This document shows positions 17,522-25,963 of a stretch of DNA of 64,000 nt, in pieces. The stretch's first letter is position 1, and each line of letters starts with the position of its first letter. Where the stretch lies: assembly GCA_002331385.1 (NCBI GenBank), contig DCYB01000003.1:1-64000 (forward strand). The letters are read 5' to 3'. The DNA is from Comamonadaceae bacterium UBA2121 (GTDB lineage: Bacteria; Pseudomonadota; Gammaproteobacteria; Burkholderiales; Burkholderiaceae_C). The translations under genes and the position numbers were made by a program. The notes below the pieces were generated by a model. It was not told where the DNA came from. It was given only the letters and a program-made list of their open reading frames with translations, and ran no database searches.

Positions 17522-19633
17522 TCAAAGAATCTGTACGCGCGCATCCACCGCAAAGCAGCGGTCACGCGACACCATGAGCGGATTGATGTCCAGCTCGAAC
17601 GCATATGCGCGCAGGTCATGCGCCAGCCAACTGGCGCGCACGATGGCATCGATCACACCCGCACGATCGAGCGTCTTGCCCCGGTAGCCGTTCAGCAGGT
17701 GCCCGATGGGCAGCGCATCCAGCGCCGCGCCCACGTCGCTCGCATGCATGGGGGCCGACGCCACCACGCGCTCGGCCAGCAGCTCCACCAGCACGCCGCC
17801 CGCGCCAAACACCACGACGGGGCCAAACTGCGCATCGCTGCGTGCACCAATCAGCAGCTCTGCCTCGCCATGCGCCATGGCCTGCACCAGCACGCCATCC
17901 AGTCGCGCATCGGCCTTGTAGCGGCGGGCGTTGGCAAGCAGGCGCTCGAACGCCTGCGCCGCGTCCTGCGCGTTGGCAATATGCAAAGCCACACCGCCCG
18001 CTTCGGTCTTGTGCACGATGTCGGGCGAGACGATTTTCATCACCACCGGAAAGCCGATCGTTTGCGCGGCGCGAGCCGCCTCTGGCGCGCTCGTCGCCAG
18101 TTGGCCCTGATTCACCGGCAGGCCGTAGTGCGCCAGCAATTCCTTGCTCTGCGCTTCGTTGAGCACGCCGTGCGGCAGTGCGCTCAAGGGGCCGCAGCCG
18201 TGCGGGCGCTCAGGCCGTTGGCGCGGCGTCCAGTCGCTGCGGCGCTTCCACGCCTCCATGGCGATGGCCGTTTCCAGACTGGAGTTGGAATAGGCACATC
18301 CGCGCTGCGCGAGCTTGTCACGCAGGCCTTGCGACGTGGCGCCAGCCTCGAAGGCGTAGACCACCGGCTTGGCTGCCGGGCGCTCCGTTGAGGTGCTGAT
18401 GTCGACCAGCGCATCGACCCATTCCTGCGGACACATGGAGGCCGGGATCAGCACCGCGTCGGTGTCCGTATCGGTGAACATCGCGTTCAGTGTCACCTCT
18501 GCCACCGGCTTCGGATCGGGCGTGCTGCGTGCGCCGAAGTCCACCGGATTGTCCGCCTGCCCGCTCGGGAAATGCTGCGCCAGCGCCGCGCGCGTCGGGG
18601 CAGAAAAGGTGGATAGCTCCACGCCCTGATCTGCCAGGGCATCGGCGGCCAGCGCGCCACCGCCACCCGACGGCGTGACGATGGCCACCTTGCGTACCTG
18701 CGCGTGCGGATGCCGCGCCATGGCGTTGGCCAGCAACAGCATCGCCCCCATGTCGTTCAACAGCGTCACGCCCTCTTCGCGGCACACGGCCTCGAATACG
18801 GCGTGATCGCCCGCCACGCTGGCCGTGTGCGAGAACGCCGCCGCACTGCCCGCGCTGGAGCGCCCGGCCTTCACCGCCAGCCAGGGCTTGCCCGCCGCGA
18901 CGGCGCGGCGTGCGGTGGCGCGAAAACGTTCGGCATTCTTCACGCCTTCGATGTAGGAACAGATGACCTGCGTGGCCGGATCGTCGATCAGGAAGTCGAC
19001 AAAATCACAGAGCTCCAAATCGGCCTGATTGCCGACCGAAAAGCCATGCGTGAACCCGCCACCCATGGCCCATGCGCGATCGAAATACGTCGTCATCAAC
19101 GCCCCACTCTGGCTCACGAAGCCGATGGGCTTGGAGGGCAATTCGTCGATCTCGAGAATCGGTGACGAGCACAGCACCAGTTGGTTGGCCGCGCTGATCA
19201 CGCCCAGACAGTTGGGCCCGATCACACGCATGCCGTAGCTGCCGCAGAGGTCGAGCAGTTGGCGCTCGCGCGCCAGCCCCGCCTCGCCCGCATCCGAAAA
19301 GCCCGCCGAGATCACCAGCGCGCCCCGGCTTCCCAGACGCCCCGCGTGGGCGACTTGCTCCAGCACCTTGTCCGCGGGCACGGTGAAGACGACCAGATCC
19401 GGTGTGGCGTCCAACTGTTCGAGCGAGGGATACGTCTTCAGGCCAAACAGCTCATCCCGCGCCGGATTGATCGGCAGTACCTTGCCCGCATAACGATGCT
19501 TGAGCAACATGCGGAACAACCGTCCGCCAAACTTGGACTGGTCCTCCGACGCACCCACCAACGCGATGGACTGCGGGCTCAGAAGCTGGGCAATCGAGGG
19601 CCCCGCGCTCATTTCTTTCAACACTGCCGACAC
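17522..19633 (-). CDS. ADP-forming acyl-CoA synthetase (acetate--CoA ligase family)
   Basis: A 703-residue single-chain NDP-forming acyl-CoA synthetase: an N-terminal CoA-binding Rossmann domain (IALVGASEDQSKFGG near residue 23), a ligase-CoA domain with the phospho-accepting His269 in FSHTASVAGD, and a C-terminal ATP-grasp domain from about residue 480. It converts an acid, CoA and ATP to acyl-CoA, ADP and phosphate. Translation begins at a GTG at 19633 with AAGGAGA upstream; an ATG seven codons later is possible. It lies between a Bug receptor and a crotonase on the same strand, so it is the likely activation step of this locus. Confidence 0.9.
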   Translation of the reverse strand: MSAVLKEMSAGPSIAQLLSPQSIALVGASEDQSKFGGRLFRMLLKHRYAGKVLPINPARDELFGLKTYPSLEQLDATPDLVVFTVPADKVLEQVAHAGRLGSRGALVISAGFSDAGEAGLARERQLLDLCGSYGMRVIGPNCLGVISAANQLVLCSSPILEIDELPSKPIGFVSQSGALMTTYFDRAWAMGGGFTHGFSVGNQADLELCDFVDFLIDDPATQVICSYIEGVKNAERFRATARRAVAAGKPWLAVKAGRSSAGSAAAFSHTASVAGDHAVFEAVCREEGVTLLNDMGAMLLLANAMARHPHAQVRKVAIVTPSGGGGALAADALADQGVELSTFSAPTRAALAQHFPSGQADNPVDFGARSTPDPKPVAEVTLNAMFTDTDTDAVLIPASMCPQEWVDALVDISTSTERPAAKPVVYAFEAGATSQGLRDKLAQRGCAYSNSSLETAIAMEAWKRRSDWTPRQRPERPHGCGPLSALPHGVLNEAQSKELLAHYGLPVNQGQLATSAPEAARAAQTIGFPVVMKIVSPDIVHKTEAGGVALHIANAQDAAQAFERLLANARRYKADARLDGVLVQAMAHGEAELLIGARSDAQFGPVVVFGAGGVLVELLAERVVASAPMHASDVGAALDALPIGHLLNGYRGKTLDRAGVIDAIVRASWLAHDLRAYAFELDINPLMVSRDRCFAVDARVQIL

Positions 19634-19662
19634 GCTACTGTCTCCTTGATGGCTGCTCGCCG

Positions 19663-20655
19663 TTATTGCGTAATCTGGACCTTCTTGAGCAGGTCGCCGT
19701 AATACACGCGACTGGCGTCGATGTCCTTGGCATATTCCGGCCCCGGTTTCCAGCTGGCCGACAGGCTGATGTGGCCGAAGCGCTTGCGCGTATCCGGCTC
19801 GGCCAGAATGTCCTGCTGCGCCTTGGCCAGCTTGTCCACAATGGCTTGCGGCGTGCCTGCGGGCACGGCAATTCCCCAGAAACCTTCAAAGGGCAGCGTC
19901 ACGTCAAAGCCGGCTTCCTTGGGCGTGGGCAGGTTCGGCAACTCGGGATTGCGCTCACTGGCAAACGTCACCAGTCCCTTCGCGCGGCCGCTCTTGACCG
20001 CCTCCAGCCCAACGCCGTCAATCAGGAAATCGGTGTGTCCACCCAGCAAGGCCGTCAGCGAATCGGCCGAGCCTTTGAACGGCACGTGCAGCATCTGCAC
20101 GTTGGCGTCCTTCTTCAGGATCTCTCCTGCGAGATGCCCGCCCGACGCCACACCCGCCGAGCCCCAGCTCAACTTGCCGGGGTTCTTTTTCGCGTAGTCG
20201 ACAAACTCCTGCAAGGTATTCACTGGCAGCTCGTTGCGCACGGCCAGCACCGGCAGATAACCGGCCAGCGAACCCACAAAGGTGAAGCCCTTCACCGGGT
20301 CGTATGGCAGATCGTTGCGCAGGTGCGGCAACACGGTAAAGGCGGTACTGGTGGCCAGCAGGATGGTGTAGCCATCGGGTTTGGCACGCGCCACCACGCC
20401 CGTTCCCAGCGACGTTGTGCCGCCGGGTTTGTTCTCGATGACGATGGTGCCGCCGAGCTTCTGGCGCAACCGGTCCGCATAGATGCGCGCGAGGTTGTCG
20501 CTGTTGCCGCCGGGCGGGTAAGGCACGACAAAAATGATTTCCTTGTGTGGATAAGCGCCTGTGTCCACAGCCTGCGCGACCAGTGGTGTGGTGACCAGAG
20601 CCGCCGCAGCCATCGCTGCCAGCACCCCGCGTCGTGTCAGATCAAACCCCGTCAT
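19663..20655 (-). CDS. Bug-family tripartite tricarboxylate receptor
   Basis: A 330-residue periplasmic binding protein. The N-terminus MTGFDLTRRGVLAAMAAAAL resembles a twin-arginine signal (TRRGVLA). Family motifs HKEIIFVVPYPPGGNSDNLA and HVPFKGSADSLTALLGGH follow. It is the first gene of the long minus-strand unit, and a perfect 6-bp-armed palindrome lies 34 bp upstream of its start. It therefore probably marks the regulated promoter of the whole catabolic unit down to 12646 (inference). Confidence 0.92.
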   Translation of the reverse strand: MTGFDLTRRGVLAAMAAAALVTTPLVAQAVDTGAYPHKEIIFVVPYPPGGNSDNLARIYADRLRQKLGGTIVIENKPGGTTSLGTGVVARAKPDGYTILLATSTAFTVLPHLRNDLPYDPVKGFTFVGSLAGYLPVLAVRNELPVNTLQEFVDYAKKNPGKLSWGSAGVASGGHLAGEILKKDANVQMLHVPFKGSADSLTALLGGHTDFLIDGVGLEAVKSGRAKGLVTFASERNPELPNLPTPKEAGFDVTLPFEGFWGIAVPAGTPQAIVDKLAKAQQDILAEPDTRKRFGHISLSASWKPGPEYAKDIDASRVYYGDLLKKVQITQ

Positions 20656-20688
20656 GCCTTCGTCCTCTTTGCAGTGTGAATCGGCGAT

Positions 20689-20707
20689 CGTTCCTATATT
20701 TGGAACG
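20689..20707. promoter_or_regulatory. Operator-like palindrome before the Bug receptor
   Basis: CGTTCCTATATTTGGAACG, 6-bp perfect arms around a 7-bp AT spacer, 34 bp upstream of the Bug start. The same motif recurs before the divergent CoA-transferase with identical spacing. IclR regulators bind short AT-centred dyads of this kind, and an IclR gene closes the locus. Confidence 0.6.
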
Positions 20708-20880
20708 TCGTTCTCTAACTGGATCGAAAATTGGCCGAATCGGATTTCGGCCTGGCTGCAGCGCTTTTCTATCGACTATCCCCGTTCCGATGAAGTCGAT
20801 GGAGTGACTATACGGCCAAAAAATTTTGAGTGTCAATGCGGATTCCGAGCATGCTCATGCGCAAAACGTACTCGCCAAGG

Positions 20881-20958
20881 CGGTGAAAACCATGCAGAAG
20901 GCGATTCGCCCTTGCGACCTAAACCCTTGCCACACAAGGCTTCAGAGGGTTTTCACCG
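20881..20958. repeat. Cloverleaf-like nested inverted repeats
   Basis: An outer perfect 11-bp inverted repeat (CGGTGAAAACC at 20881-20891 and GGTTTTCACCG at 20948-20958) encloses two hairpins. One has GGCG/CGCC arms with flanking AA/TT pairs; the other is CCTTG-CCACA-CAAGG. As RNA on either strand this would fold as a three-way junction. No T-run follows, so it is not a simple terminator. It could be a structured RNA, a DNA recombination or binding element, or a mobile-repeat relic. Confidence 0.5.
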
Positions 20959-21045
20959 TGCCGCTGCTGTCACTTTTCTGCGGCCCGGTTATTGACCATC
21001 GCGGCGCACCGCATAAAATTCGCCGCATACTGTTTTGCGAAACAT

Positions 21046-21064
21046 CGTTCTATTTATTGGAACG
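21046..21064. promoter_or_regulatory. Operator-like palindrome before the CoA-transferase
   Basis: CGTTCTATTTATTGGAACG, with one arm mismatch in the 6-bp form but a perfect 7-bp dyad when read as ATCGTTC...GAACGAT (21044-21066). It matches the palindrome at 20689-20707 in arms and spacing and sits 77 bp before the CoA-transferase start. Confidence 0.6.
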
Positions 21065-21140
21065 ATTCAGAGAAAAGACGCTTTTCGCGGCTCAATCCAC
21101 AAGCAAGGCAGAATCCATCCAACATCTGGAGACTCACACA

Positions 21141-22316
21141 ATGGATAACCACCAAGCGCCCATTCTTCCGCTGCAAGGCGTGCGCGTACTGGAGCTGTGC
21201 AATGTGGCCGCCGGACCGTTCTGCGGCATGCTGCTGGCAGACATGGGCGCCGACCTCATCAAGATCGAAAACCCCTCGGGCGGCGACACCCTGCGCACCT
21301 GGCCGCCCATCACCGATGGATTCAGCGAGAACTTTGCCTCGCTCAACCGCAACAAGCGCTCGATCACGCTCGACCTGAAATCGCCCGAAGACATCGCCCG
21401 GCTCAAGGAGTTGGTGCGCGGCGCGGACGTACTCATCGAGAACAACCGCCCCGGCGTGATGCAGCGCCTGGGCTTGGACTACCCCGCGCTCAACGCCGAG
21501 AATCCGCGCCTGCTCTATTGCTCGATTTCCGCTTACGGGCAGACCGGCCCGCGCGCCAGTGAAGGCGGTTTCGACCTCACCATCCAGGCCATGAGCGGCA
21601 TCATGAGCGTGACCGGCGAAGCGGGCGGCGCACCCGTCAAATGCGGCGTGCCACTCAGCGATTTCGCGGCCGGCCTCTACGGTGCCTTCGCCGTCGCCGC
21701 CGCACTGCGCCACGTGCAGCAAACCGGTCAGGGCGCGCACATCGACGTGCCCATGCTGGGCACATCGCTCGCCATCGCCGCACTGCAAACGTCCGAGTAT
21801 TTCGGCAGCGGCCGCGATCCGGGCAAGCTCGGCAGCGCCCATCCACGCAATGCGCCGTATCAGGCGTTTCGCTGCAGCGACGGCTATTTCGCCATGGCGG
21901 CGGGCAACAACGCGCTGTGGAAATCCGTCACCGACGTCGTCGGCATGCCCGAACTGCTGGCCGATGAGCGCTTCACCTCCCCCACCACGCGCGCCAGGAA
22001 TCAGGAAGCACTGCGCGACCTGCTCGAAGTGAAATTCCTCGAGAAAGACGGCGCGCACTGGCTCGCCGAATTTGCCCGCGTGGGCGTTCCCAGCGCACCC
22101 ATCAACAGTTATTCACAGGTGCTCAAAGACCCGCAGGTCGAACACATGGACTGGGTGCAGGACATCACGCTGCCAGGCAACAACGTCACGCAGACCTTTG
22201 TCTCGCCGCTCAAGATCAATGGCCAGGGCCAACCGATCCGCATGAACCCGCCCGCGCTGGGCGAGCACAACGACGCCATCTTCGCCAGCGACAAGGAACA
22301 GGCCACCTCCGCATGA
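21141..22316 (+). CDS. Class III CoA-transferase (CaiB/BaiF family)
   Basis: A 391-residue family III CoA-transferase with the typical start VRVLELCNVAAGPFCGMLLA and the catalytic aspartate at residue 174 in GVPLSDFAAGLYG. The ATG at 21141 (MDNHQAPILPLQG) is preceded by CTGGAGA; the frame stays open further upstream but that part is not CoA-transferase-like. It overlaps the following crotonase by 4 bp (ATGA), so the two are coupled. In known 3-sulfinopropionate and itaconate routes family III transferases activate the acid; whether that applies here is inference. Confidence 0.93.
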   Translation: MDNHQAPILPLQGVRVLELCNVAAGPFCGMLLADMGADLIKIENPSGGDTLRTWPPITDGFSENFASLNRNKRSITLDLKSPEDIARLKELVRGADVLIENNRPGVMQRLGLDYPALNAENPRLLYCSISAYGQTGPRASEGGFDLTIQAMSGIMSVTGEAGGAPVKCGVPLSDFAAGLYGAFAVAAALRHVQQTGQGAHIDVPMLGTSLAIAALQTSEYFGSGRDPGKLGSAHPRNAPYQAFRCSDGYFAMAAGNNALWKSVTDVVGMPELLADERFTSPTTRARNQEALRDLLEVKFLEKDGAHWLAEFARVGVPSAPINSYSQVLKDPQVEHMDWVQDITLPGNNVTQTFVSPLKINGQGQPIRMNPPALGEHNDAIFASDKEQATSA

Positions 22317-23065
22317 ACACCCACGCCGTGCCCCCTTCCGATCCAAGCGTGCTGCTCGTCGACCGCTCCCACACAACGCACTGGCTGCTCACACTTAACC
22401 GCCCCGAAAAGCGCAACGCTCTCAACGCCGAGTTGATCGAAGCGCTGCTCACCGCAACGGCCGACGCCAAGCGCGCGCAGGTGCCGCTGCTGGTGCTGCA
22501 AGGCGCGGGCGCGAACTTCTCAGCCGGTTTCGATTTCACCGGTTTCGAAACGCACAGCGAAGGCGACCTGCTGCTGCGCTTCGTGCGCATCGAAACCCTG
22601 CTGCAGGAGATCGCATACGGCCCGTTCGCCACGCTGGCTTTGGCGCATGGCAACAACTTTGGCGCAGGCGTCGACCTGTTCGCCGCATGCCGCCACCGCT
22701 ACTGCGCACTAGGCAGCAAATTCCGCATGCCCGGCCTCCAATTCGGACTGGCGCTGGGCACACGCCGGCTGGCGGCACTCGTCGGCGAAAGCAACGCCTA
22801 TTCGCTGCTGGAAACCACTGCCACCTTCGATGGCGAACACGCACAGCGCATCGGCTTCGTGCAAGGCATGCGCGCGCAGGAGGAGTGGCCCGCACTCATC
22901 GACCAGATCCGCACCAGCACCCTGTTCCTGCCCGCCGAAAGCCGCCAGTACCTGCGCGACCTCACGCGCTCCAGCGCCACCCGCGATGGCGACATGGCCG
23001 CACTCGTGGCATCGGCATCGGCACCGGGGTTGAAGGAGAGAATCCAGGCGTATCGGGCGGGATAA
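22313..23065 (+). CDS. Crotonase-family enzyme lacking both classical Glu residues
   Basis: A 250-residue crotonase-fold protein whose start overlaps the CoA-transferase stop (ATGA). The two glutamates of classical enoyl-CoA hydratase are Asp121 (GAGVDLFAAC) and Gly141 (RMPGLQFG) here. The fold and oxyanion-hole segment (SAGFDF) are kept. It may be an isomerase, thioesterase or lyase on the CoA ester made by its partner, or have lost hydratase activity. It converges with the IclR gene. Confidence 0.85.
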   Translation: MNTHAVPPSDPSVLLVDRSHTTHWLLTLNRPEKRNALNAELIEALLTATADAKRAQVPLLVLQGAGANFSAGFDFTGFETHSEGDLLLRFVRIETLLQEIAYGPFATLALAHGNNFGAGVDLFAACRHRYCALGSKFRMPGLQFGLALGTRRLAALVGESNAYSLLETTATFDGEHAQRIGFVQGMRAQEEWPALIDQIRTSTLFLPAESRQYLRDLTRSSATRDGDMAALVASASAPGLKERIQAYRAG

Positions 23066-23115
23066 CGCCCCCGCACATCGAGCGCGTCGACCAGTCCGGC
23101 GGTCTGCTGGACGAC

Positions 23116-23133
23116 TCCCGCTACGCAGCGGGA
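23116..23133. terminator. Hairpin between converging genes
   Basis: TCCCGCT-ACGC-AGCGGGA, perfect 7-bp arms, in the 68-bp gap between the crotonase stop and the IclR stop. The placement fits a bidirectional terminator, but there is no U-tract on either side. A REP-like repeat is the alternative. Confidence 0.4.
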
Positions 23134-23886
23134 TCAATCTCGCCTGCTATACCCCAACCGCCGCGAAATCATCTCGGTCACCTCGATCAGGCGCACGGCG
23201 TTTTTGCGCAGCAGATCGATTTCCAGCCGCTCCGCCGGGCCGGAGATACCGAGCGCGGCGATGACCTGTCCTGATGCGTCGCGGATGGGGGCGGCGGCGC
23301 CGACGACCTGGGCGCGCCATTCGCCGGTGTTGAGGGCGTAGCCCGTTGTGCGGATGTCTTCGAGCTGTTTGCGCAGGTCGCCCAAGCGCACGATGGACTT
23401 TTCGGTGTGCGCCTTCAGGCGGTTCTTCACCGGCGCGAGGGCCTCTTCATCGACCCAGGCGAGCATGGCCTTGCCGGTGGCGACGCACTGTGCGGGCGCG
23501 CGGCCGCCCACCGTGGTGTAGGCGCGCACAGGCTGCGGGCTGTCGATCTTTTCGATGTAGAGCACTTCGGTACCGTCGAGGATGGACAGGTGCACCGTCT
23601 CGCGCGTTTCTTCGGCAAGTTGCTTCATGAACGGCAGTGACTCCAACCGCACGTCGAGCTTGCCCGCAATGCGCGAACCGAGCTCCCACATCTTCATGGT
23701 CAGTTCGTAGCGATTGGTCTCGTTGTTCTTGCGCGCAAAGCCCTGATGCACCAGCGCCTGCAGCAGGCGGTGCACGTTGCTCTTGTTGAGCAGGAGCTGC
23801 GAGGCCAGCTCACTCACGCCGGAGCCTTTGTCGTTGCGGGCCATGGCCTCCAGGAGCACCAGCCCTTTGATGAATGTCTTGTCCAA
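23134..23886 (-). CDS. IclR-family transcriptional regulator
   Basis: A 250-residue IclR-type regulator: N-terminal winged helix-turn-helix (GLVLLEAMARNDKGSGVSEL, then LNKSNVHRLLQALVHQGFA) and a C-terminal GAF-like effector domain (AQCVATGKAMLA, then ALGISGPAER). The likely start is a TTG at 23886, giving MDKTFIKG, which matches the usual IclR N-terminus; the first in-frame ATG is 14 codons later and would cut into the HTH. It is the only regulator next to the catabolic locus and the best candidate to bind the two palindromes at 20689 and 21046. Confidence 0.92.
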   Translation of the reverse strand: MDKTFIKGLVLLEAMARNDKGSGVSELASQLLLNKSNVHRLLQALVHQGFARKNNETNRYELTMKMWELGSRIAGKLDVRLESLPFMKQLAEETRETVHLSILDGTEVLYIEKIDSPQPVRAYTTVGGRAPAQCVATGKAMLAWVDEEALAPVKNRLKAHTEKSIVRLGDLRKQLEDIRTTGYALNTGEWRAQVVGAAAPIRDASGQVIAALGISGPAERLEIDLLRKNAVRLIEVTEMISRRLGYSRRD

Positions 23887-23953
23887 TGTTGCCGCGCCCG
23901 TGTGGTGGTCTTGGCGGGCATTCTACTGAACGGTTTTCGCGCTGGAAACGCGG

Positions 23954-24631
23954 CTATCCCTGAGCGCTCTCGGGCACCGTCAGCAATCCGTTGTGCTCGA
24001 TGAAGGCCACCACCTCATCCAGTCCGGCCAGGGTCTTCAGGTTGGTCATCACAAAGGGCTTCATGCCTTTGGGTGTGTGGCGCATGCGCTCGGTGTCGCG
24101 GCGCATCACGTCGAGGTTCGCGCCGACGTGGGGCGCAAGGTCGGTTTTATTGATCACGAAAAGGTCGCTTTTGGTGATGCCCGGGCCGCCCTTGCGCGGA
24201 ATTTTCTCGCCCGCTGCGACGTCGATCACGTAGATCGTGAGGTCGCTGAGTTCCGGGCTGAAGGTGGCGGCCAGATTGTCGCCACCGGACTCGATGAAGA
24301 CGATGTCGGCATCGGGAAACTCGCCCAGCATGCGGTCGATGGCTTCCAGATTGATGGAGGCATCTTCGCGGATCGCCGTGTGCGGGCAGCCGCCGGTTTC
24401 CACGCCCATGATGCGCTCTGCGGGCAGCGCGCCGCTGATGGTGAGCAGGCGCTGATCTTCCTTGGTGTAGATGTCGTTGGTGATCGCGACAAGGTCCCAC
24501 CGCTCGCGCATGGCTTTGCACAGCATTTCCAGAATGGTGGTCTTGCCCGAGCCGACGGGGCCGCCGATGCCGACGCGCAATGGCGGCAGTTTTTTGGTGC
24601 GGCGAGGGATGTGGTGCAGTGCAGTCGTCAT
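23954..24631 (-). CDS. ureG: Urease accessory GTPase UreG
   Basis: A 225-residue UreG, the GTPase that drives nickel insertion into urease with UreD, UreF and UreE. The P-loop GGPVGSGKT is at residues 23-31, the metal-binding Cys-Pro-His motif appears in GGCPHTAIRED, and ESGGDNLAATFSPEL follows. The last gene of the minus-strand ure unit, it overlaps the end of ureF by 4 bp. Length and motifs are typical. Confidence 0.97.
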   Translation of the reverse strand: MTTALHHIPRRTKKLPPLRVGIGGPVGSGKTTILEMLCKAMRERWDLVAITNDIYTKEDQRLLTISGALPAERIMGVETGGCPHTAIREDASINLEAIDRMLGEFPDADIVFIESGGDNLAATFSPELSDLTIYVIDVAAGEKIPRKGGPGITKSDLFVINKTDLAPHVGANLDVMRRDTERMRHTPKGMKPFVMTNLKTLAGLDEVVAFIEHNGLLTVPESAQG

Positions 24632-25347
24632 GATCGGAAGAGTCGTGAATATTGGGATTCATGCCGCGCGGAAAGTATCGCCAGCATGGGTGAAAACGCC
24701 GTGCGGGCGTCGTCCGGAAGCGCCTGGGCCGTTGCCACGGCATGCGGTATGTCGGCCACCAGCCGCGCCAGAATGCGCTGGCCAGCGCTCTGCCCCAACG
24801 GCACGGCCTTGATGGCGGCCTGCACCATGTTCTCGGCCCAGCCGAAGGCATAGGACAGTAGGCAGTCGTGCACCGGCGCCTGCGTGAAGGACGCGGCCAG
24901 CGCATACGCCACGGGATACGTCGGAGTGCGATCGCACAGTTGCGCCAGCACCTGCACCTGCTGCAGGGCCACGTCATCGTGCGCGTGCTGGTTGCGCAAC
25001 CACGATGTGAGGGACTGGCCCATCTGCTCGCTTTGCAAACGCAGCTCGCTCGACTCGCGCGTGCTGAGCACCCATTGGTTGAGCGCCTGCACGCGCGCCG
25101 TATCGTGGCTGCGCCACGCGGGAACCGCCTGCGCCACAACGGGCATGTCGCTGCGCGCCTGCGACAGTACGAGTTGATCGGTCAACCACTGGGCGGCACT
25201 GGCCTCGTCGCTGACGCAGGCGTGGTCGATGGCGGCTTCCAGCCCTTCGGAGTAGGAGAACCCGCCAATCGGCAGCGCAGGCGAGGCCAGCCACATGAGT
25301 TGCAGCAGGCTGTGCGCGGGCGTGGGCAGTTCAGTGATCGTGCCCAT
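24628..25347 (-). CDS. ureF: Urease accessory protein UreF
   Basis: UreF joins UreD and UreG in the complex that activates urease. The recognisable family part begins LLQLMWLASPALPIGGFSYS. I chose the ATG at 25347, giving 239 residues, the usual length; it overlaps the ureE 3' end by 17 bp. An in-frame ATG at 25431 would add 28 residues read from the His-codon tail of ureE, which look like a shadow. It couples to ureG through a 4-bp overlap. Confidence 0.95.
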   Translation of the reverse strand: MGTITELPTPAHSLLQLMWLASPALPIGGFSYSEGLEAAIDHACVSDEASAAQWLTDQLVLSQARSDMPVVAQAVPAWRSHDTARVQALNQWVLSTRESSELRLQSEQMGQSLTSWLRNQHAHDDVALQQVQVLAQLCDRTPTYPVAYALAASFTQAPVHDCLLSYAFGWAENMVQAAIKAVPLGQSAGQRILARLVADIPHAVATAQALPDDARTAFSPMLAILSARHESQYSRLFRS

Positions 25348-25855
25348 GATGGTGATGGGAATGGTGTCCGTGGTGGTGCCCATGCCCGTCGTTGGTGACA
25401 TGGCCACCGTAGGCGCCGCCCTCGGGCTCAAACGGCAGCTCGGCCTCGGTCACGGTCATGTGCATGGCGCGCAGCATGTCGGCCAGCACATGGTCGGGTT
25501 CGATCTTGAGGTGGTCGGGCTGCAACTCGATGGGCACATGCCGGTTGCCCAGATGGTAGGCCGCGCGCATCAGATCGAATGCCGTGCCGTGCTGGCGACA
25601 CCAGGTGATGTGCAGCACCGCTTGCGGCGCGGCGATCACGCGCACGAGGGTGCCGTCTTCGCCGACCAGGACATCGCCTCCGCGCACCGCCTGCCCGCGC
25701 GGCAGAAAGATGGCCAATGCGCGGCCCGTGCTGTCGGTGGCGGCGAAGCGGCTTTTCTGGCGCACGTCCCAGTCTAGTTCGACCGTGGCGGCGCGGCGGA
25801 TCAGCACGCCGGAAAGCCCCGCGCCTTGCGCGAGCAGTTTGTTCATGGCCAGCAT
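25331..25855 (-). CDS. ureE: Urease nickel chaperone UreE with His-rich tail
   Basis: A 174-residue UreE, the dimeric nickel chaperone that feeds UreG. The body is typical (ITWCRQHGTAFDLMRAAYHL with family-like HLGNRHVPIEL). The C-terminus is strongly His-rich (HGHHHGHHSHHHHGHDH), the classic nickel-storing tail. The ATG at 25855 has AAGGAGG 7 bases upstream. It is separated from ureC by 583 bp containing an opposed gene, so it may need its own promoter. Confidence 0.96.
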   Translation of the reverse strand: MLAMNKLLAQGAGLSGVLIRRAATVELDWDVRQKSRFAATDSTGRALAIFLPRGQAVRGGDVLVGEDGTLVRVIAAPQAVLHITWCRQHGTAFDLMRAAYHLGNRHVPIELQPDHLKIEPDHVLADMLRAMHMTVTEAELPFEPEGGAYGGHVTNDGHGHHHGHHSHHHHGHDH

Positions 25856-25963
25856 GGCATTCCTCCTTCAATCCGGCGAGACATAGCCCAGATGCACATG
25901 GCACGCGACACTGAACCTGACATGCGCGCAGCGAGGTTTCTGTCCAGAAATTACATTAGCAGC

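Larger units (their letters stand above)
20656..21140. promoter_or_regulatory. Divergent control region of the catabolic locus
   Basis: A 485-bp gene-free stretch between the divergent Bug receptor and class III CoA-transferase, less GC-rich than its neighbours. It holds two matching operator-like palindromes, one close to each gene, and between them a 78-bp element of nested inverted repeats. No credible ORF was seen in it. Confidence 0.6.

Noticed and set aside
16703..18391. 562-codon plus-strand frame
   Set aside because: Lies opposite the crotonase and acyl-CoA synthetase genes and has shadow-type composition.
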